A stretch of DNA of 64,000 bases, taken from positions 1 through 64,000 of the forward strand of contig NZ_NWSX01000010.1 in NCBI RefSeq assembly GCF_002531825.1, in the 5' to 3' direction. Source of the stretch: Rhizobium sp. J15 (GTDB taxonomy: Bacteria > Pseudomonadota > Alphaproteobacteria > Rhizobiales > Rhizobiaceae). Every line of letters begins with the position of its first letter. Positions within the stretch are counted from its first letter, which is position 1. The notes below the pieces were generated by a model, which saw only the letters and a program-made list of their open reading frames with translations, did not search any database and had not been told where the DNA came from. Positions 1-7,904 of the stretch are shown here, piece by piece. Both the position numbers and the translations under genes were made by a program.

Positions 1-394
1 CCAGCATCTGGCCGGTCTGGTTGGAATCGTCGTCGATCGCCTGTTTTCCGGTGATAACAAGCCCCGGCTGTTCGGCATCGGCGACCGCCTTGAGGATCTT
101 GGCGACGGCGAGCGGCTCGACCTGATCGTCGGTCCCGACCAGGATCGCCCGGTCGGCGCCCATGGCGAGTGCGGTGCGCAGCGTCTCCTCGGCCTTGGCG
201 GGGCCGATCGACACGACCACAACCTCTTCCGCTTTACCGGCTTCCTTCAGCCGCAGCGCTTCTTCCACCGAGATCTCGTCGAACGGGTTCATCGACATCT
301 TCACATTGGCAAGCTCGACACCCGTGCCATCCGGCTTCACCCGGATCTTCACGTTGTAGTCGACAACCCGTTTGACTGGGACGAGAATCTTCAT
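1..394 (-). CDS. etfB: Electron transfer flavoprotein beta subunit (partial, C-terminus outside window)
   Basis: The first ~131 residues of an ETF beta subunit are present; the rest lies left of the window. The N-terminus reads [16 protein letters not shown] and is followed by the [18 protein letters not shown] stretch and the nucleotide-binding MGADRAILV region typical of EtfB/FixA proteins. ETF accepts electrons from flavin dehydrogenases and passes them to the quinone pool through ETF-ubiquinone oxidoreductase. An AAGGGG ribosome site sits about 9 nt before the ATG at 394. It follows the cupin gene by 31 nt and is downstream of a flavin-dependent demethylase-type oxidoreductase, so it may be the dedicated electron acceptor for that enzyme; this role is inferred from context. 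etfA would be expected next, to the left. Confidence 0.93.
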   Translation of the reverse strand, partial: MKILVPVKRVVDYNVKIRVKPDGTGVELANVKMSMNPFDEISVEEALRLKEAGKAEEVVVVSIGPAKAEETLRTALAMGADRAILVGTDDQVEPLAVAKILKAVADAEQPGLVITGKQAIDDDSNQTGQML

Positions 395-425
395 TTTGCG
401 AACCCCTTATAATTCTAGACGGCCG

Positions 426-1031
426 TCAGTGCGGCCGGTCGGCAAGCAGCGCCCAGAAGGCGAAGAGCGGCGTCTCCACCGACCTCATGGCATGTTTGAT
501 CCCTGGGATATTGTAGAACGATCCGCCGATACCAGGCGAAAACCAGTCCCCCTCCCCCTGCTGGAACTCCCCCTCGGAAAGCACGAGATAGACCTCCTCC
601 GGCGCATGGTCATGATCGGGATAGCGCACGTGCGGCGCCATCAATGTCACGCCGAGCCACAGGTCGTTCCGCTCCTCCAATCCGCCCGGGCCGATGATCA
701 TGGCATTGGCATGCCCATCGACGAAATTGTCGCTGGCCGTGTGGTCATACTTGGTGCGCCGGCGCCATTCAAGCATTGGCTCGATGCCTTTGAACCGCTC
801 GATCAACTGCGTCAGCGAAGCATAGGAGCTATCGGCCGAAAGCGCCACATCGAGGTGATGAGCGCAGACGGGCAGCCGGCTGCCTTCGCCCGCCCGTGCA
901 GTCCCCGGGCGCTCCAGCGCCGCAAAGAACCCGTCGAGCGAGCGGCGGGCTTCCGGCGCCTTGGCGAACTGGCCGAAAGCCACGGAAGCCGCCTCCAGGA
1001 AATGCTGGAGGTTTTCATTGCGTGAACTCAT
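426..1031 (-). CDS. Cupin protein of the DMSP-lyase (DddQ/DddL-like) superfamily
   Basis: A 201-residue protein with a C-terminal cupin. Metal-site motifs visible are HVRYPDHDHAPEEVY (HxH plus Glu, about residues 134-148) and a second histidine in the NIPGIKHAMRS strand, then a terminal FWALLAD. This arrangement, including the conserved Tyr after the Glu, is that of the dimethylsulfoniopropionate-lyase-like cupins. Those enzymes cleave DMSP to dimethyl sulfide and acrylate, but many relatives in soil bacteria have no shown DMSP activity. The ATG at 1031 has an AGGGAGGGG ribosome site. It lies between a betaine-demethylase-type flavoenzyme and etfB, beside a betaine importer, so a substrate related to betaines or DMSP is plausible. 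Family assignment is fairly firm; substrate is unknown. Confidence 0.8.
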   Translation of the reverse strand: MSSRNENLQHFLEAASVAFGQFAKAPEARRSLDGFFAALERPGTARAGEGSRLPVCAHHLDVALSADSSYASLTQLIERFKGIEPMLEWRRRTKYDHTASDNFVDGHANAMIIGPGGLEERNDLWLGVTLMAPHVRYPDHDHAPEEVYLVLSEGEFQQGEGDWFSPGIGGSFYNIPGIKHAMRSVETPLFAFWALLADRPH

Positions 1032-1104
1032 CCCATCCCCTCCCTTGGGAGCATGAAACCATCCGAAACCGGCTTACGCTTTCCGGCATCATGCTCCGGA
1101 TGAC

Positions 1105-1122
1105 CGGCCGGCGAACCGGCCG
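1105..1122 (-). terminator. GC-rich UUCG-loop hairpin between oxidoreductase and cupin genes
   Basis: CGGCCGG-cgaa-CCGGCCG is a perfect 7-bp stem; read on the minus strand the loop is TTCG, a very stable tetraloop. It lies 9 nt past the stop of the flavin oxidoreductase. There is no T-run, so it is more likely an mRNA-stabilising or attenuating hairpin than a full terminator. A second inverted repeat, GGAGCATGA (1048-1056) with TCATGCTCC (1089-1097), lies between it and the cupin start. Confidence 0.5.
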
Positions 1123-1131
1123 ATCCTGCGA

Positions 1132-3168
1132 TCATATATCCTTCGCGATGCGCAGACCGTCATAAATGGCGGCATGCGTGTTGCGCGCAGCGACGGCGTC
1201 GCCGATCCGGAACAGCTGGAACTTGCCCTCCGGATTGCGAGTGACGGACTGCGGTTCACCCTGAAGAAGCTGGTCGTGCGAGATCTCGCCGAGATTGGTC
1301 GAATTGGGCTTGAGCTCGAAATAGAGCTCGTCGAGCGGGATGGTCCCGTGGTTCACGACGATCTGGTCGTAGCTGTGCTGCCGGGCAATCCCGCCGTAAT
1401 CGCTGCCGACATGGGCCACGAGCTGGTTGCCGCTCTTTTCGACGGCTTCCAGGCGATAGGTGACGGTAAAGGTCACGTCATGCTTCTGCAGCGAGCGCAT
1501 ATAGGGCACCAGGTTCATGGCCATGACTTCAGGCGCGAAGGACCGGTCCGGCGTCATGATCTCGACCTTGGCGCCTGATTTGGCCAGGAACTCCGCCGCC
1601 TGAAGGCCGGCATGATCGCCGGCGTCATCGAAGATCAGCACGTTGGAGCCCGCCTTCACATCGCCGGAGATGATGTCCCATGCGGAAACCACCAGCTCGT
1701 TGCCGCTCGTGAGAACCTCCGTATGCGGCAGGCCGCCCGTCGCGATGATGACGACATCGGGGCTTTCAGCCTCGATCGTGTCGGCTTCCGCCCATGTGTT
1801 GAAGTGGAAGGTGACGTCGTATTTTTCGCACTGGCTCATGCGCCAGTCGATGATGCTGATCATTTCCCGGCGGCGTTCGCTCTGCGCGGTGAGACGGATC
1901 TGGCCGCCCGGATTGTTCGCCGCTTCGAAGACGACAACCTTGTGGCCGCGCTCGCCGGCGACACGCGCCGCCTCGAGACCGGCCGGTCCGGCGCCGACGA
2001 TGACGACCTTCTTCTTCACATCGGCCTTCGCCAGGATGTGGGGCATGGTCAGTTCGCGGCCGGTGGCGGCATTGTGGATGCAATAGGCGGCGCCGCCCTG
2101 ATAGATGCGATCGAGACAGTAATTGGCGCCGACGCAGGGGCGGATATCCTCTTCCCGCTTCTCGGTGATCTTTCGGACGATATGCGGGTCGGTCATGTGC
2201 GCGCGTGTCATGCCGACCATATCGACCTTGCCGGCCGCGATCGCGTGGCGCGCGGTGGCGACATCGGGGATCTTCGCCGCATGGAAGGTCGGGAACTGGG
2301 TGGCGGCGCGGATTTCGCCGGCGAAATCGAGATGCGGCGAATTCGCCATGCCCTGGATCGGGATCACGTCGGTCAGGCCCGCGTCGGTGTCGATATGGCC
2401 GCGGATCACGTTCAGGTAATCGATGAGGCCGCTTTCCTTCAGGCGCTTGGAGAATTCGAGGCCTTCGGCCTTGCCGGTGCCGCCGGGAAGACATTCGTCG
2501 GCTGTGTAGCGCAGGCCGAGAATGAACTCCTCGCCCACCCTTTGCCGGATCGCCTTGAACACGTCGAAACAGAAGCGCAGACGATTTTCGAAGGAGCCGC
2601 CATAGGGGCCTTCGAGCTCGTTGGTGAGCGGAGACACGAACTGGTCGATCAGGTGGCCGTAGGCCTCGAGCTCGACGCCGTCCATGCCGCCCGCCTTCAT
2701 GCGCTCGGCGGCATCGGCGAAATCCTTGATGATCCGCTCGATATCCCAGTCTTCCATCTTCTTCGGGAAGGCGCGGTGCGAAGCCTCGCGATGATGCGAC
2801 GGGGCGACGACCGGCAGCCAGTCGCCCTTGTCCCAGCGCGTGCGCCGACCGAGATGGGTGAGCTGGATCATGATCGCCGCCCCCTCTTCGTGCACGGCGT
2901 CGGTCATTTCCCTGATCCAGGGAACGATCTCGTCCTTGTAGGCCAGCAGATTGTTGAAAACAGGCGGGCTGTCCCTGGAGACGGCGGCAGAGCCGGCCGT
3001 CATCGTCAGCGCCACGCCGCCCTTCGCCCGCTCCACCGTATAGGCGCGATATTTCTCCTTCGGCATGCCGTCCTCGGGATAGGCCGGCTCGTGCGAGGTC
3101 ACGATGATACGGTTGCGCAGCGTCAAATGCTTGAGCTGATAGGGCTGAAGGAGGGGATCGTTCGACAT
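1132..3168 (-). CDS. OYE-type NADH:flavin oxidoreductase / N-methylproline or dimethylglycine demethylase-like
   Basis: A 678-residue protein: N-terminal FMN-binding TIM barrel of the old-yellow-enzyme/trimethylamine-dehydrogenase family (about 1-370), an Fe-S cysteine segment (345-363), then an FAD/NAD(P) domain opening with VVIVGAGPAGLEA (388-400). It resembles the StcD/DgcA-type enzymes that demethylate N-methylproline or dimethylglycine and hand electrons to ETF. The start chosen is ATG 3166-3168 (MSNDPLLQPY); the longer frame to 3264 would run through the divergent operators. Of the four cluster cysteines known in trimethylamine dehydrogenase (345, 348, 351, 364), Cys345, Cys351 and a Cys at 363 are seen, but 348 is Ala. 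It is divergent from the TetR gene and heads the operon with the cupin and etfB. The substrate is inferred from neighbours. Confidence 0.85.
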   Translation of the reverse strand: MSNDPLLQPYQLKHLTLRNRIIVTSHEPAYPEDGMPKEKYRAYTVERAKGGVALTMTAGSAAVSRDSPPVFNNLLAYKDEIVPWIREMTDAVHEEGAAIMIQLTHLGRRTRWDKGDWLPVVAPSHHREASHRAFPKKMEDWDIERIIKDFADAAERMKAGGMDGVELEAYGHLIDQFVSPLTNELEGPYGGSFENRLRFCFDVFKAIRQRVGEEFILGLRYTADECLPGGTGKAEGLEFSKRLKESGLIDYLNVIRGHIDTDAGLTDVIPIQGMANSPHLDFAGEIRAATQFPTFHAAKIPDVATARHAIAAGKVDMVGMTRAHMTDPHIVRKITEKREEDIRPCVGANYCLDRIYQGGAAYCIHNAATGRELTMPHILAKADVKKKVVIVGAGPAGLEAARVAGERGHKVVVFEAANNPGGQIRLTAQSERRREMISIIDWRMSQCEKYDVTFHFNTWAEADTIEAESPDVVIIATGGLPHTEVLTSGNELVVSAWDIISGDVKAGSNVLIFDDAGDHAGLQAAEFLAKSGAKVEIMTPDRSFAPEVMAMNLVPYMRSLQKHDVTFTVTYRLEAVEKSGNQLVAHVGSDYGGIARQHSYDQIVVNHGTIPLDELYFELKPNSTNLGEISHDQLLQGEPQSVTRNPEGKFQLFRIGDAVAARNTHAAIYDGLRIAKDI

Positions 3169-3213
3169 GGGCCGTGGTTCCGTATTAAAAATGTCGAAGC
3201 AGACGCTAAGCGC

Positions 3214-3229
3214 AATGTACATATGTGTC
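3214..3229 (-). promoter_or_regulatory. Operator candidate, copy 1 (GACACNNATGTACATT)
   Basis: On the minus strand this reads GACACATATGTACATT. It contains the 8-bp palindrome ATGTACAT (3215-3222). It lies 46 nt upstream of the flavin oxidoreductase start and forms an inverted pair with the copy at 3260-3275, matching it at 14 of 16 positions. It is a likely binding site for the TetR protein encoded alongside; this is inference. Confidence 0.6.
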
Positions 3230-3259
3230 AATGTTGAAAACAAGTCAGTCTTTAATTTC

Positions 3260-3275
3260 GACACTAATGTACATT
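3260..3275 (+). promoter_or_regulatory. Operator candidate, copy 2 (GACACNNATGTACATT)
   Basis: The plus strand reads GACACTAATGTACATT, with the palindrome ATGTACAT at 3267-3274. The two palindromes are 52 bp apart, about five helical turns, which would place two bound dimers on the same DNA face. It lies 40 nt upstream of the TetR start. Confidence 0.6.
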
Positions 3276-3315
3276 TTTCTTGTGCTCAGCCTCGGAATTT
3301 GATAGGAGATTACGT

Positions 3316-3945
3316 ATGGATCAGTCTTTGAACGACACCGGTTGGCGCGGATCACAGGAAGGATGGCTGGAAGCAGCTTACCATTCCCTGCTGGATTCAG
3401 GCGTGGATTCGGTGAAGATTCTGCCGCTGGCAAAGAAGCTCAATCTCTCGCGAACGAGCTTCTACTGGTTCTTCAAGGATCGGGAGGAACTGTTGAGCGC
3501 ACTGGTGGCGCGTTGGCGCGATAAGAACACCGGCAATATCGTCAAGCAGTCCGAGGCCTATGCGGAATCGCTGGCCGAGGCGATGCTCAATGTCTTCGAC
3601 TGCTGGCTCAACACCGATCTCTTCGACGCCAAATTCGAATTTGCCGTGCGCAGCTGGGCGCTCCAATCAAGCGAGCTTCTCGCAGAAGTCCAGCAGGCCG
3701 ATCAGATCCGGCTGGAGGCGCTGAAACGCATGTTCATGCGCTTCGGGTTACCAGAAACGACATCGGATGTCAGAGCGCGGACAACTTATCTCGTTCAGAT
3801 CGGCTACATATCGATGCAATCGAAGGAGGAACTCGCCGTCCGCATGAAACGGATTCCGGAATATATCGCGATCTACACCGGCGAAGTGCCGCAGCAGAGG
3901 GAGCTCGACCGCTTCTTCTCCCGGCATGGCTATAAGCCCGGCTAG
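3316..3945 (+). CDS. TetR family transcriptional regulator
   Basis: A 209-residue regulator. The N-terminal helix-turn-helix is seen in GVDSVKILPLAKKLNLSRTS followed by FYWFFKDREELLSALVARW (about residues 26-63), the classic TetR DNA-binding segment. The rest is a helical ligand-binding domain. The ATG at 3316 has a TAGGAGAT ribosome site 5 nt upstream. It is divergent from the flavin oxidoreductase and first in the rightward operon with proC-like and proXWV-like genes, so it probably controls both directions in response to a betaine or its breakdown product. Twin inverted sites in the shared promoter support this. The ligand is not deducible. Confidence 0.9.
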   Translation: MDQSLNDTGWRGSQEGWLEAAYHSLLDSGVDSVKILPLAKKLNLSRTSFYWFFKDREELLSALVARWRDKNTGNIVKQSEAYAESLAEAMLNVFDCWLNTDLFDAKFEFAVRSWALQSSELLAEVQQADQIRLEALKRMFMRFGLPETTSDVRARTTYLVQIGYISMQSKEELAVRMKRIPEYIAIYTGEVPQQRELDRFFSRHGYKPG

Positions 3946-3958
3946 AGGAAGACCCGAG

Positions 3959-4753
3959 ATGAGCGCTTCCTTGAGGATCGGTATCATTGGCGGCGGCGGC
4001 TGGCTTGGCGGAGCCATTGCCGGCTCGATCCTCGATTCCGGCCTGGTCGTTCCTCAAAACCTCTCTCTCTCCTATCGCAGGGAGCAGCCGCGCCGTTTTC
4101 CGAATTCCTTCTGGACCGCGGACAGCCAGGAGCTCGCCGACCGCTCGGATGTGATCCTGTTTTCCGTTCGTCCCGATGACTGGCATCCCCTCGAGGTCGA
4201 CGCCTCCGGAAAGCTCGTCATCTCGGTCATGGCCGGCATTCGCCTGGCCGCCCTTTCGGAACGCCACAGGACCGGCCGCGTCGTGCGCGCCCTGCCGAAT
4301 GCCGCTGCCGAAGTGGCGAAATCCTATACGCCCTGGATCGGCGCGAGCGGCATCACGGAAGACGACCGCGCCGTCGTGCGCGCCATTTTCGAGACGTGCG
4401 GATCGCAGGACGAAGTCGCAGGGGAAAGCGACATCGACTATCTGACCGGCCTTTCCGGATCCGGACCGGCCTTCCCGGCGCTGCTCGCCGCCGCGATGAT
4501 GCGCGACGCCGTCGCCCATGGCCTGCCGGTGGATGTGGCGCGCCGCGCCGTCAACACGGTGATGACAGGTGCCGGGCGCCTGCTGGAACGCCGCGACGAG
4601 TCGCCCGACGATGTCGTTCAGACCTTTCTCGACTACCGCGGCACGACCGCGGCAGCCATCGAAACCATGCGTGCTGGCGGGTTCGACGCCTCGGTCGCCA
4701 ATGGTCTTTCGGCGGCGTTTACGAAATCGGTAAGTATGGGAGACGCTTCCTGA
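3959..4753 (+). CDS. proC: Pyrroline-5-carboxylate reductase family protein
   Basis: 264 residues with an N-terminal Rossmann motif IGIIGGGGWLGGAIA (residues 6-20) and the C-terminal ProC dimerisation signature: DYLTGLSGSGPAFPALLAAAM, then AVNTVMTGAGRLL. ProC reduces 1-pyrroline-5-carboxylate to proline with NADPH. It starts 13 nt after the TetR stop, so it is co-transcribed. In a locus with a demethylase-type flavoenzyme and betaine importer it may serve proline-betaine (stachydrine) or N-methylproline breakdown rather than housekeeping proline synthesis, possibly on a related imine. It is sequence-divergent at the NADPH loop (SYRREQPRRF), so specificity is uncertain. Confidence 0.85.
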   Translation: MSASLRIGIIGGGGWLGGAIAGSILDSGLVVPQNLSLSYRREQPRRFPNSFWTADSQELADRSDVILFSVRPDDWHPLEVDASGKLVISVMAGIRLAALSERHRTGRVVRALPNAAAEVAKSYTPWIGASGITEDDRAVVRAIFETCGSQDEVAGESDIDYLTGLSGSGPAFPALLAAAMMRDAVAHGLPVDVARRAVNTVMTGAGRLLERRDESPDDVVQTFLDYRGTTAAAIETMRAGGFDASVANGLSAAFTKSVSMGDAS

Positions 4754-4762
4754 AAACCGTCG

Positions 4763-4788
4763 GAGCGGGTTACTGCGGCGCCCCGCTC
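4763..4788 (+). promoter_or_regulatory. Hairpin before the betaine-binding protein gene
   Basis: GAGCGGG (4763-4769) pairs with CCCGCTC (4782-4788) in the 68-nt gap between the proC-like and proX-like genes. It has no T-run. It could be a processing or stabilising stem that raises expression of the binding protein. Confidence 0.4.
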
Positions 4789-4821
4789 ATCAAGTACAGC
4801 CGCTAAACAGAGGGAACGAGA

Positions 4822-5823
4822 ATGAAAAAACTACTTGCATCGACATGCCTGACATTCGGCCTGATCGGCGGGGCATCTTTTGCCAGCGCCGCCGAATGCG
4901 GCAGCGTGACCATCGCCAGCATGAACTGGCAAAGCGCCGAAGTTCTCTCAAACCTGGACAAGTTCATCCTCAACGAAGGTTATGGCTGCCAGGCTGACAT
5001 CACCGTCGGCGACACCGTTCCGACGATCACCTCCATGGCCGAAAAGGGCCAGCCGGATATCGCGCCCGAAGCCTGGATCGACCTGCTGCCGGATGTCGTC
5101 AAGAAGGGCACGGAAGAAGGCCGCATCGTGCAGGTCGGCTCGCCGCTGCCGGACGGCGGCGTGCAGGGCTGGTGGATTCCGAAATATCTCGCCGACGCCC
5201 ATCCCGATATCAAGACCATCGGCGACGTGCTGAAGCATCCGGAACTCTTCCCCGATCCGGAGGACCCGAAGAAGGGCGCCATCGTCAACGGCCCGCAGGG
5301 CTGGGGCGGCACGGTCGTCACCTCGCAGCTCTACAAGGCCTTCGGCGCCGAGAAGGCGGGCTTCACCCTCGTCGACACCGGTTCTGCTGCCGGCCTCGAC
5401 GGTTCGATCGCCAAGGCCTACGAACGCAAGGAAGGCTGGGTCGGTTACTACTGGGCGCCGACCGCGCTGCTCGGCAAGTATGAGATGGTCAAGCTCGAAG
5501 CCGGCGTGCCGGAGGATTCGGCGGAGTGGAAGCGCTGCATCACCGTTGCCGATTGCCCCGATCCGAAGGCCGCCGCATGGCCGGTCGACCACGTCGTGAC
5601 GCTCGTTGCCAAGCCTTTCTCCGAAAAGGTCGGCCCTGAGGTCATGGACTATCTGGCGAAGCGCTCCTGGAGCAACGACACCGTCAACAAGCTGATGGCC
5701 TGGATGACCGACAACCAGGCGACCGGCGAAGATGGCGCCAAGCACTTCCTGGAAGAAAACAAGGACATCTGGACCAAGTGGGTTTCGCCTGAGGCAGCCG
5801 CGAAGATCGAAGCTGCCCTTTAA
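4822..5823 (+). CDS. proX: Glycine betaine/proline betaine ABC transporter, substrate-binding protein (ProX/OpuAC family)
   Basis: 333 residues with a Sec signal peptide (MKKLLAS... cleavage likely after FASA, about residue 24). The mature protein has the OpuAC fold signature: SMNWQSAEVLSNLDKFI, EAWIDLLPDVV, GWWIPKYLAD and VGYYWAPTALLGKYEMV. The Trp/Tyr residues resemble the aromatic cage that holds quaternary ammonium groups, such as betaines, choline and DMSP. It is followed by its permease and ATPase. The gene is flanked by strong hairpins on both sides, typical of binding proteins made in excess over the membrane parts. The exact ligand is not known; the neighbouring catabolic genes favour a methylated amino acid. 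Confidence 0.9.
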   Translation: MKKLLASTCLTFGLIGGASFASAAECGSVTIASMNWQSAEVLSNLDKFILNEGYGCQADITVGDTVPTITSMAEKGQPDIAPEAWIDLLPDVVKKGTEEGRIVQVGSPLPDGGVQGWWIPKYLADAHPDIKTIGDVLKHPELFPDPEDPKKGAIVNGPQGWGGTVVTSQLYKAFGAEKAGFTLVDTGSAAGLDGSIAKAYERKEGWVGYYWAPTALLGKYEMVKLEAGVPEDSAEWKRCITVADCPDPKAAAWPVDHVVTLVAKPFSEKVGPEVMDYLAKRSWSNDTVNKLMAWMTDNQATGEDGAKHFLEENKDIWTKWVSPEAAAKIEAAL

Positions 5824-5834
5824 CACCTGACATC

Positions 5835-5856
5835 GCGGTGCGCGAAAGCGCACCGC
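5835..5856 (+). terminator. GAAA-tetraloop hairpin after proX-like gene
   Basis: GCGGTGCGC-gaaa-GCGCACCGC is a perfect 9-bp stem with a GNRA tetraloop, 12 nt past the binding-protein stop and 61 nt before the permease gene. It is best read as a 3'-end stabiliser or partial terminator that sets a high binding-protein to permease ratio. Confidence 0.65.
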
Positions 5857-5917
5857 CTCTCGCTGCCGATAAAATCAAAAAGACTGCCACGGCTCTTTGA
5901 AGAAAAAGGGGATCCGA

Positions 5918-6805
5918 ATGGAATGGTTTTATAAATTCCCGCACATGAACGACGACGCGCTTCGCAATCTGAAGAAGGCGATCGACGACGGTTTTCGCGC
6001 ATTCACCCGCAGCTACGGCGACGGGATCGAAAGCCTCTTCGTTCCGCTCCAGCACTTCCTGATTGCCGCCGAACGCTTCATGACCCAGACGCCGTGGCCG
6101 ATCATCACCGCGATCATCCTCGCCATCGCATGGTTTGCGAGCCGCAGCCTGAAGATCGTCTTCGGCTGTCTCGTGACCCTGCTGCTGATCGGTTACTTCG
6201 ATATGTGGGACGATACGATGCGGACGGTCTCGATGATCTTCGTCTGCACTGTGCTCTCCATCGCCATCGGCATTCCGATGGGCATATTGATGGCCCGCTC
6301 CGACAGGCTGCAACGCGTCGTCAACCCGATCCTCGACGTCATGCAGACGATGCCGAGCTTCGTCTATCTCATCCCCGTCGTCATGCTGCTCGGCATCGGC
6401 AAGGTGCCCGGCCTGATCGCCGTCGTCATCTACGCCATCCCGCCGATGATCCGCCTGACCGATCTCGGCATCCGCCTCGTCGACAAGGACGTGCTGGAAG
6501 CGGCCGACGCCTTCGGCACCTCGCGATCGCAGAAGCTCTTCAAGGTGCAGCTGCCGCTGGCGCTTCCCACCATCATGGCCGGCATCAACCAGACCATCAT
6601 GATGGCGCTCGCCATGGTCGTCATTGCCTCCATGATCGGCGTCCAGGGCCTCGGCCAGCCGGTGCTGAAGGCGATCGCCAACCAGTACTTCACGCTAGGC
6701 ATCTTCAACGGCCTTGCCATCGTCGGCATCGCCATCATCTTCGACCGGGTCAGCCAGGCTTATGGCAAAAGGCTCCAGAAGCATCGGGAGACCGTCCATG
6801 GCTGA
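5918..6805 (+). CDS. proW: Glycine betaine/proline ABC transporter permease (ProW family)
   Basis: 295 residues with a leading soluble segment (about 1-55), then several membrane helices. The inner-membrane component signature EAADAFGTSRSQKLFKVQLP with ALPTIMAGINQTIMMALAM (the EAA loop that docks on the ATPase) is clear. The start chosen is ATG 5918 (MEWFYKFP) with an AAGGGGAT ribosome site; an in-frame ATG at 5897 lacks one. It overlaps the ATPase gene by 8 nt, so the two are translationally coupled. Confidence 0.93.
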   Translation: MEWFYKFPHMNDDALRNLKKAIDDGFRAFTRSYGDGIESLFVPLQHFLIAAERFMTQTPWPIITAIILAIAWFASRSLKIVFGCLVTLLLIGYFDMWDDTMRTVSMIFVCTVLSIAIGIPMGILMARSDRLQRVVNPILDVMQTMPSFVYLIPVVMLLGIGKVPGLIAVVIYAIPPMIRLTDLGIRLVDKDVLEAADAFGTSRSQKLFKVQLPLALPTIMAGINQTIMMALAMVVIASMIGVQGLGQPVLKAIANQYFTLGIFNGLAIVGIAIIFDRVSQAYGKRLQKHRETVHG

Positions 6806-7877
6806 GCATCATTTCGGCGGCATCAAGATCCGCAACCTCTACAAGATCTTCGGCCCCACCCCCGCCGCGCATGTCGAGGCGGTTCAGAAAGGCCTGACCA
6901 AGACCGAGCTCAACCAGAAATACGGCCACGTGCTCGGCCTCAGGGACATCAATCTCGAGATTCCCTCCGGCTGCATCCAGGTCGTCATGGGACTTTCGGG
7001 TTCGGGCAAGTCGACGCTCATCCGCCACATCAACCGACTGATCGATCCGACCGCCGGCGAAGTGCTGGTCGACGGCGTCGATGTCGTGAAGATGAACGAG
7101 AACGAGTTGCGGACATTTCGCCGGCAGCAGACGGCGATGGTGTTCCAGAAGTTCGCGCTTTTGCCGCACCGCAATGTTCTCGACAACACCATCTTCGGTC
7201 TCGAAGTGCAGGGCATGGAACGGGCCAAGGCCGTCGACATCGCCATGCGCTGGCTGGAGCGGGTCGGGCTCAAGGGCTTCGAGCAGCGCTATCCGAACCA
7301 GCTCTCCGGCGGCATGCAGCAGCGCGTCGGCCTGGCGCGGGCGCTCGCCAACGATGCCCCGGTGCTGCTGATGGACGAGGCCTATTCGGCGCTCGATCCG
7401 CTGATCCGCACCGATATGCAGACCGTTCTTCTCGACATCCAGAAAGAGATCAAGAAGACCATCGTCTTCATCACCCACGATCTCGACGAGGCACTGCGTC
7501 TCGGCGACCAGATCGCCATCCTGCGCGACGGCGAAGTCATCCAGCAGGGCACCAGCCAGGACATCGTCCTGCGTCCGGCCGATGAATACATCGCCAACTT
7601 CGTCAAGGAAGTGAACCGGGGCCGTGTCATCCATGTCGAAGCCGTCATGACGCCGCTGCATTCCGGTGCCGCCCCCGTCGGACTGGCGATTGCGGCGGGA
7701 ACGACGGTCGAAGAGGCCGTCCGCATGCTGGCCTCTGCGCCGGAGGGCGATGCCCGGGTGATTTCGCCATCCGGAGAAACCTTGGGTCTCGTCACCTTCC
7801 GTCAACTTGCCGGTGCTATGGTGAACTCTCAAGAGGCCGGTCATCGGCGCGACAGCACCCTTTCGGTCGCGCTCTGA
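6798..7877 (+). CDS. proV: Glycine betaine/proline ABC transporter ATP-binding protein (ProV family)
   Basis: 359 residues. The Walker A is GLSGSGKST, the signature is LSGGMQQRVGLARAL, and the Walker B is VLLMDEAYSALD, followed by the H-loop FITHDLDEAL. The N-terminal extension (IRNLYKIFG...VEAVQKGLTKTELNQKYGH) is the characteristic ProV/OpuAA lead-in. The C-terminal region past the ATPase (about 270-359) is a short, weak CBS-like segment. ATG 6798 overlaps the permease stop. Confidence 0.94.
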   Translation: MAEHHFGGIKIRNLYKIFGPTPAAHVEAVQKGLTKTELNQKYGHVLGLRDINLEIPSGCIQVVMGLSGSGKSTLIRHINRLIDPTAGEVLVDGVDVVKMNENELRTFRRQQTAMVFQKFALLPHRNVLDNTIFGLEVQGMERAKAVDIAMRWLERVGLKGFEQRYPNQLSGGMQQRVGLARALANDAPVLLMDEAYSALDPLIRTDMQTVLLDIQKEIKKTIVFITHDLDEALRLGDQIAILRDGEVIQQGTSQDIVLRPADEYIANFVKEVNRGRVIHVEAVMTPLHSGAAPVGLAIAAGTTVEEAVRMLASAPEGDARVISPSGETLGLVTFRQLAGAMVNSQEAGHRRDSTLSVAL

Positions 7878-7904
7878 GCCACCACGAGGGAGAGACGACG
7901 CAGC

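Noticed and set aside
1612..3237. 541-codon plus-strand frame
   Set aside because: Antisense shadow of the flavin oxidoreductase; no ribosome site and unnatural composition. Long antisense frames are expected at this GC content.
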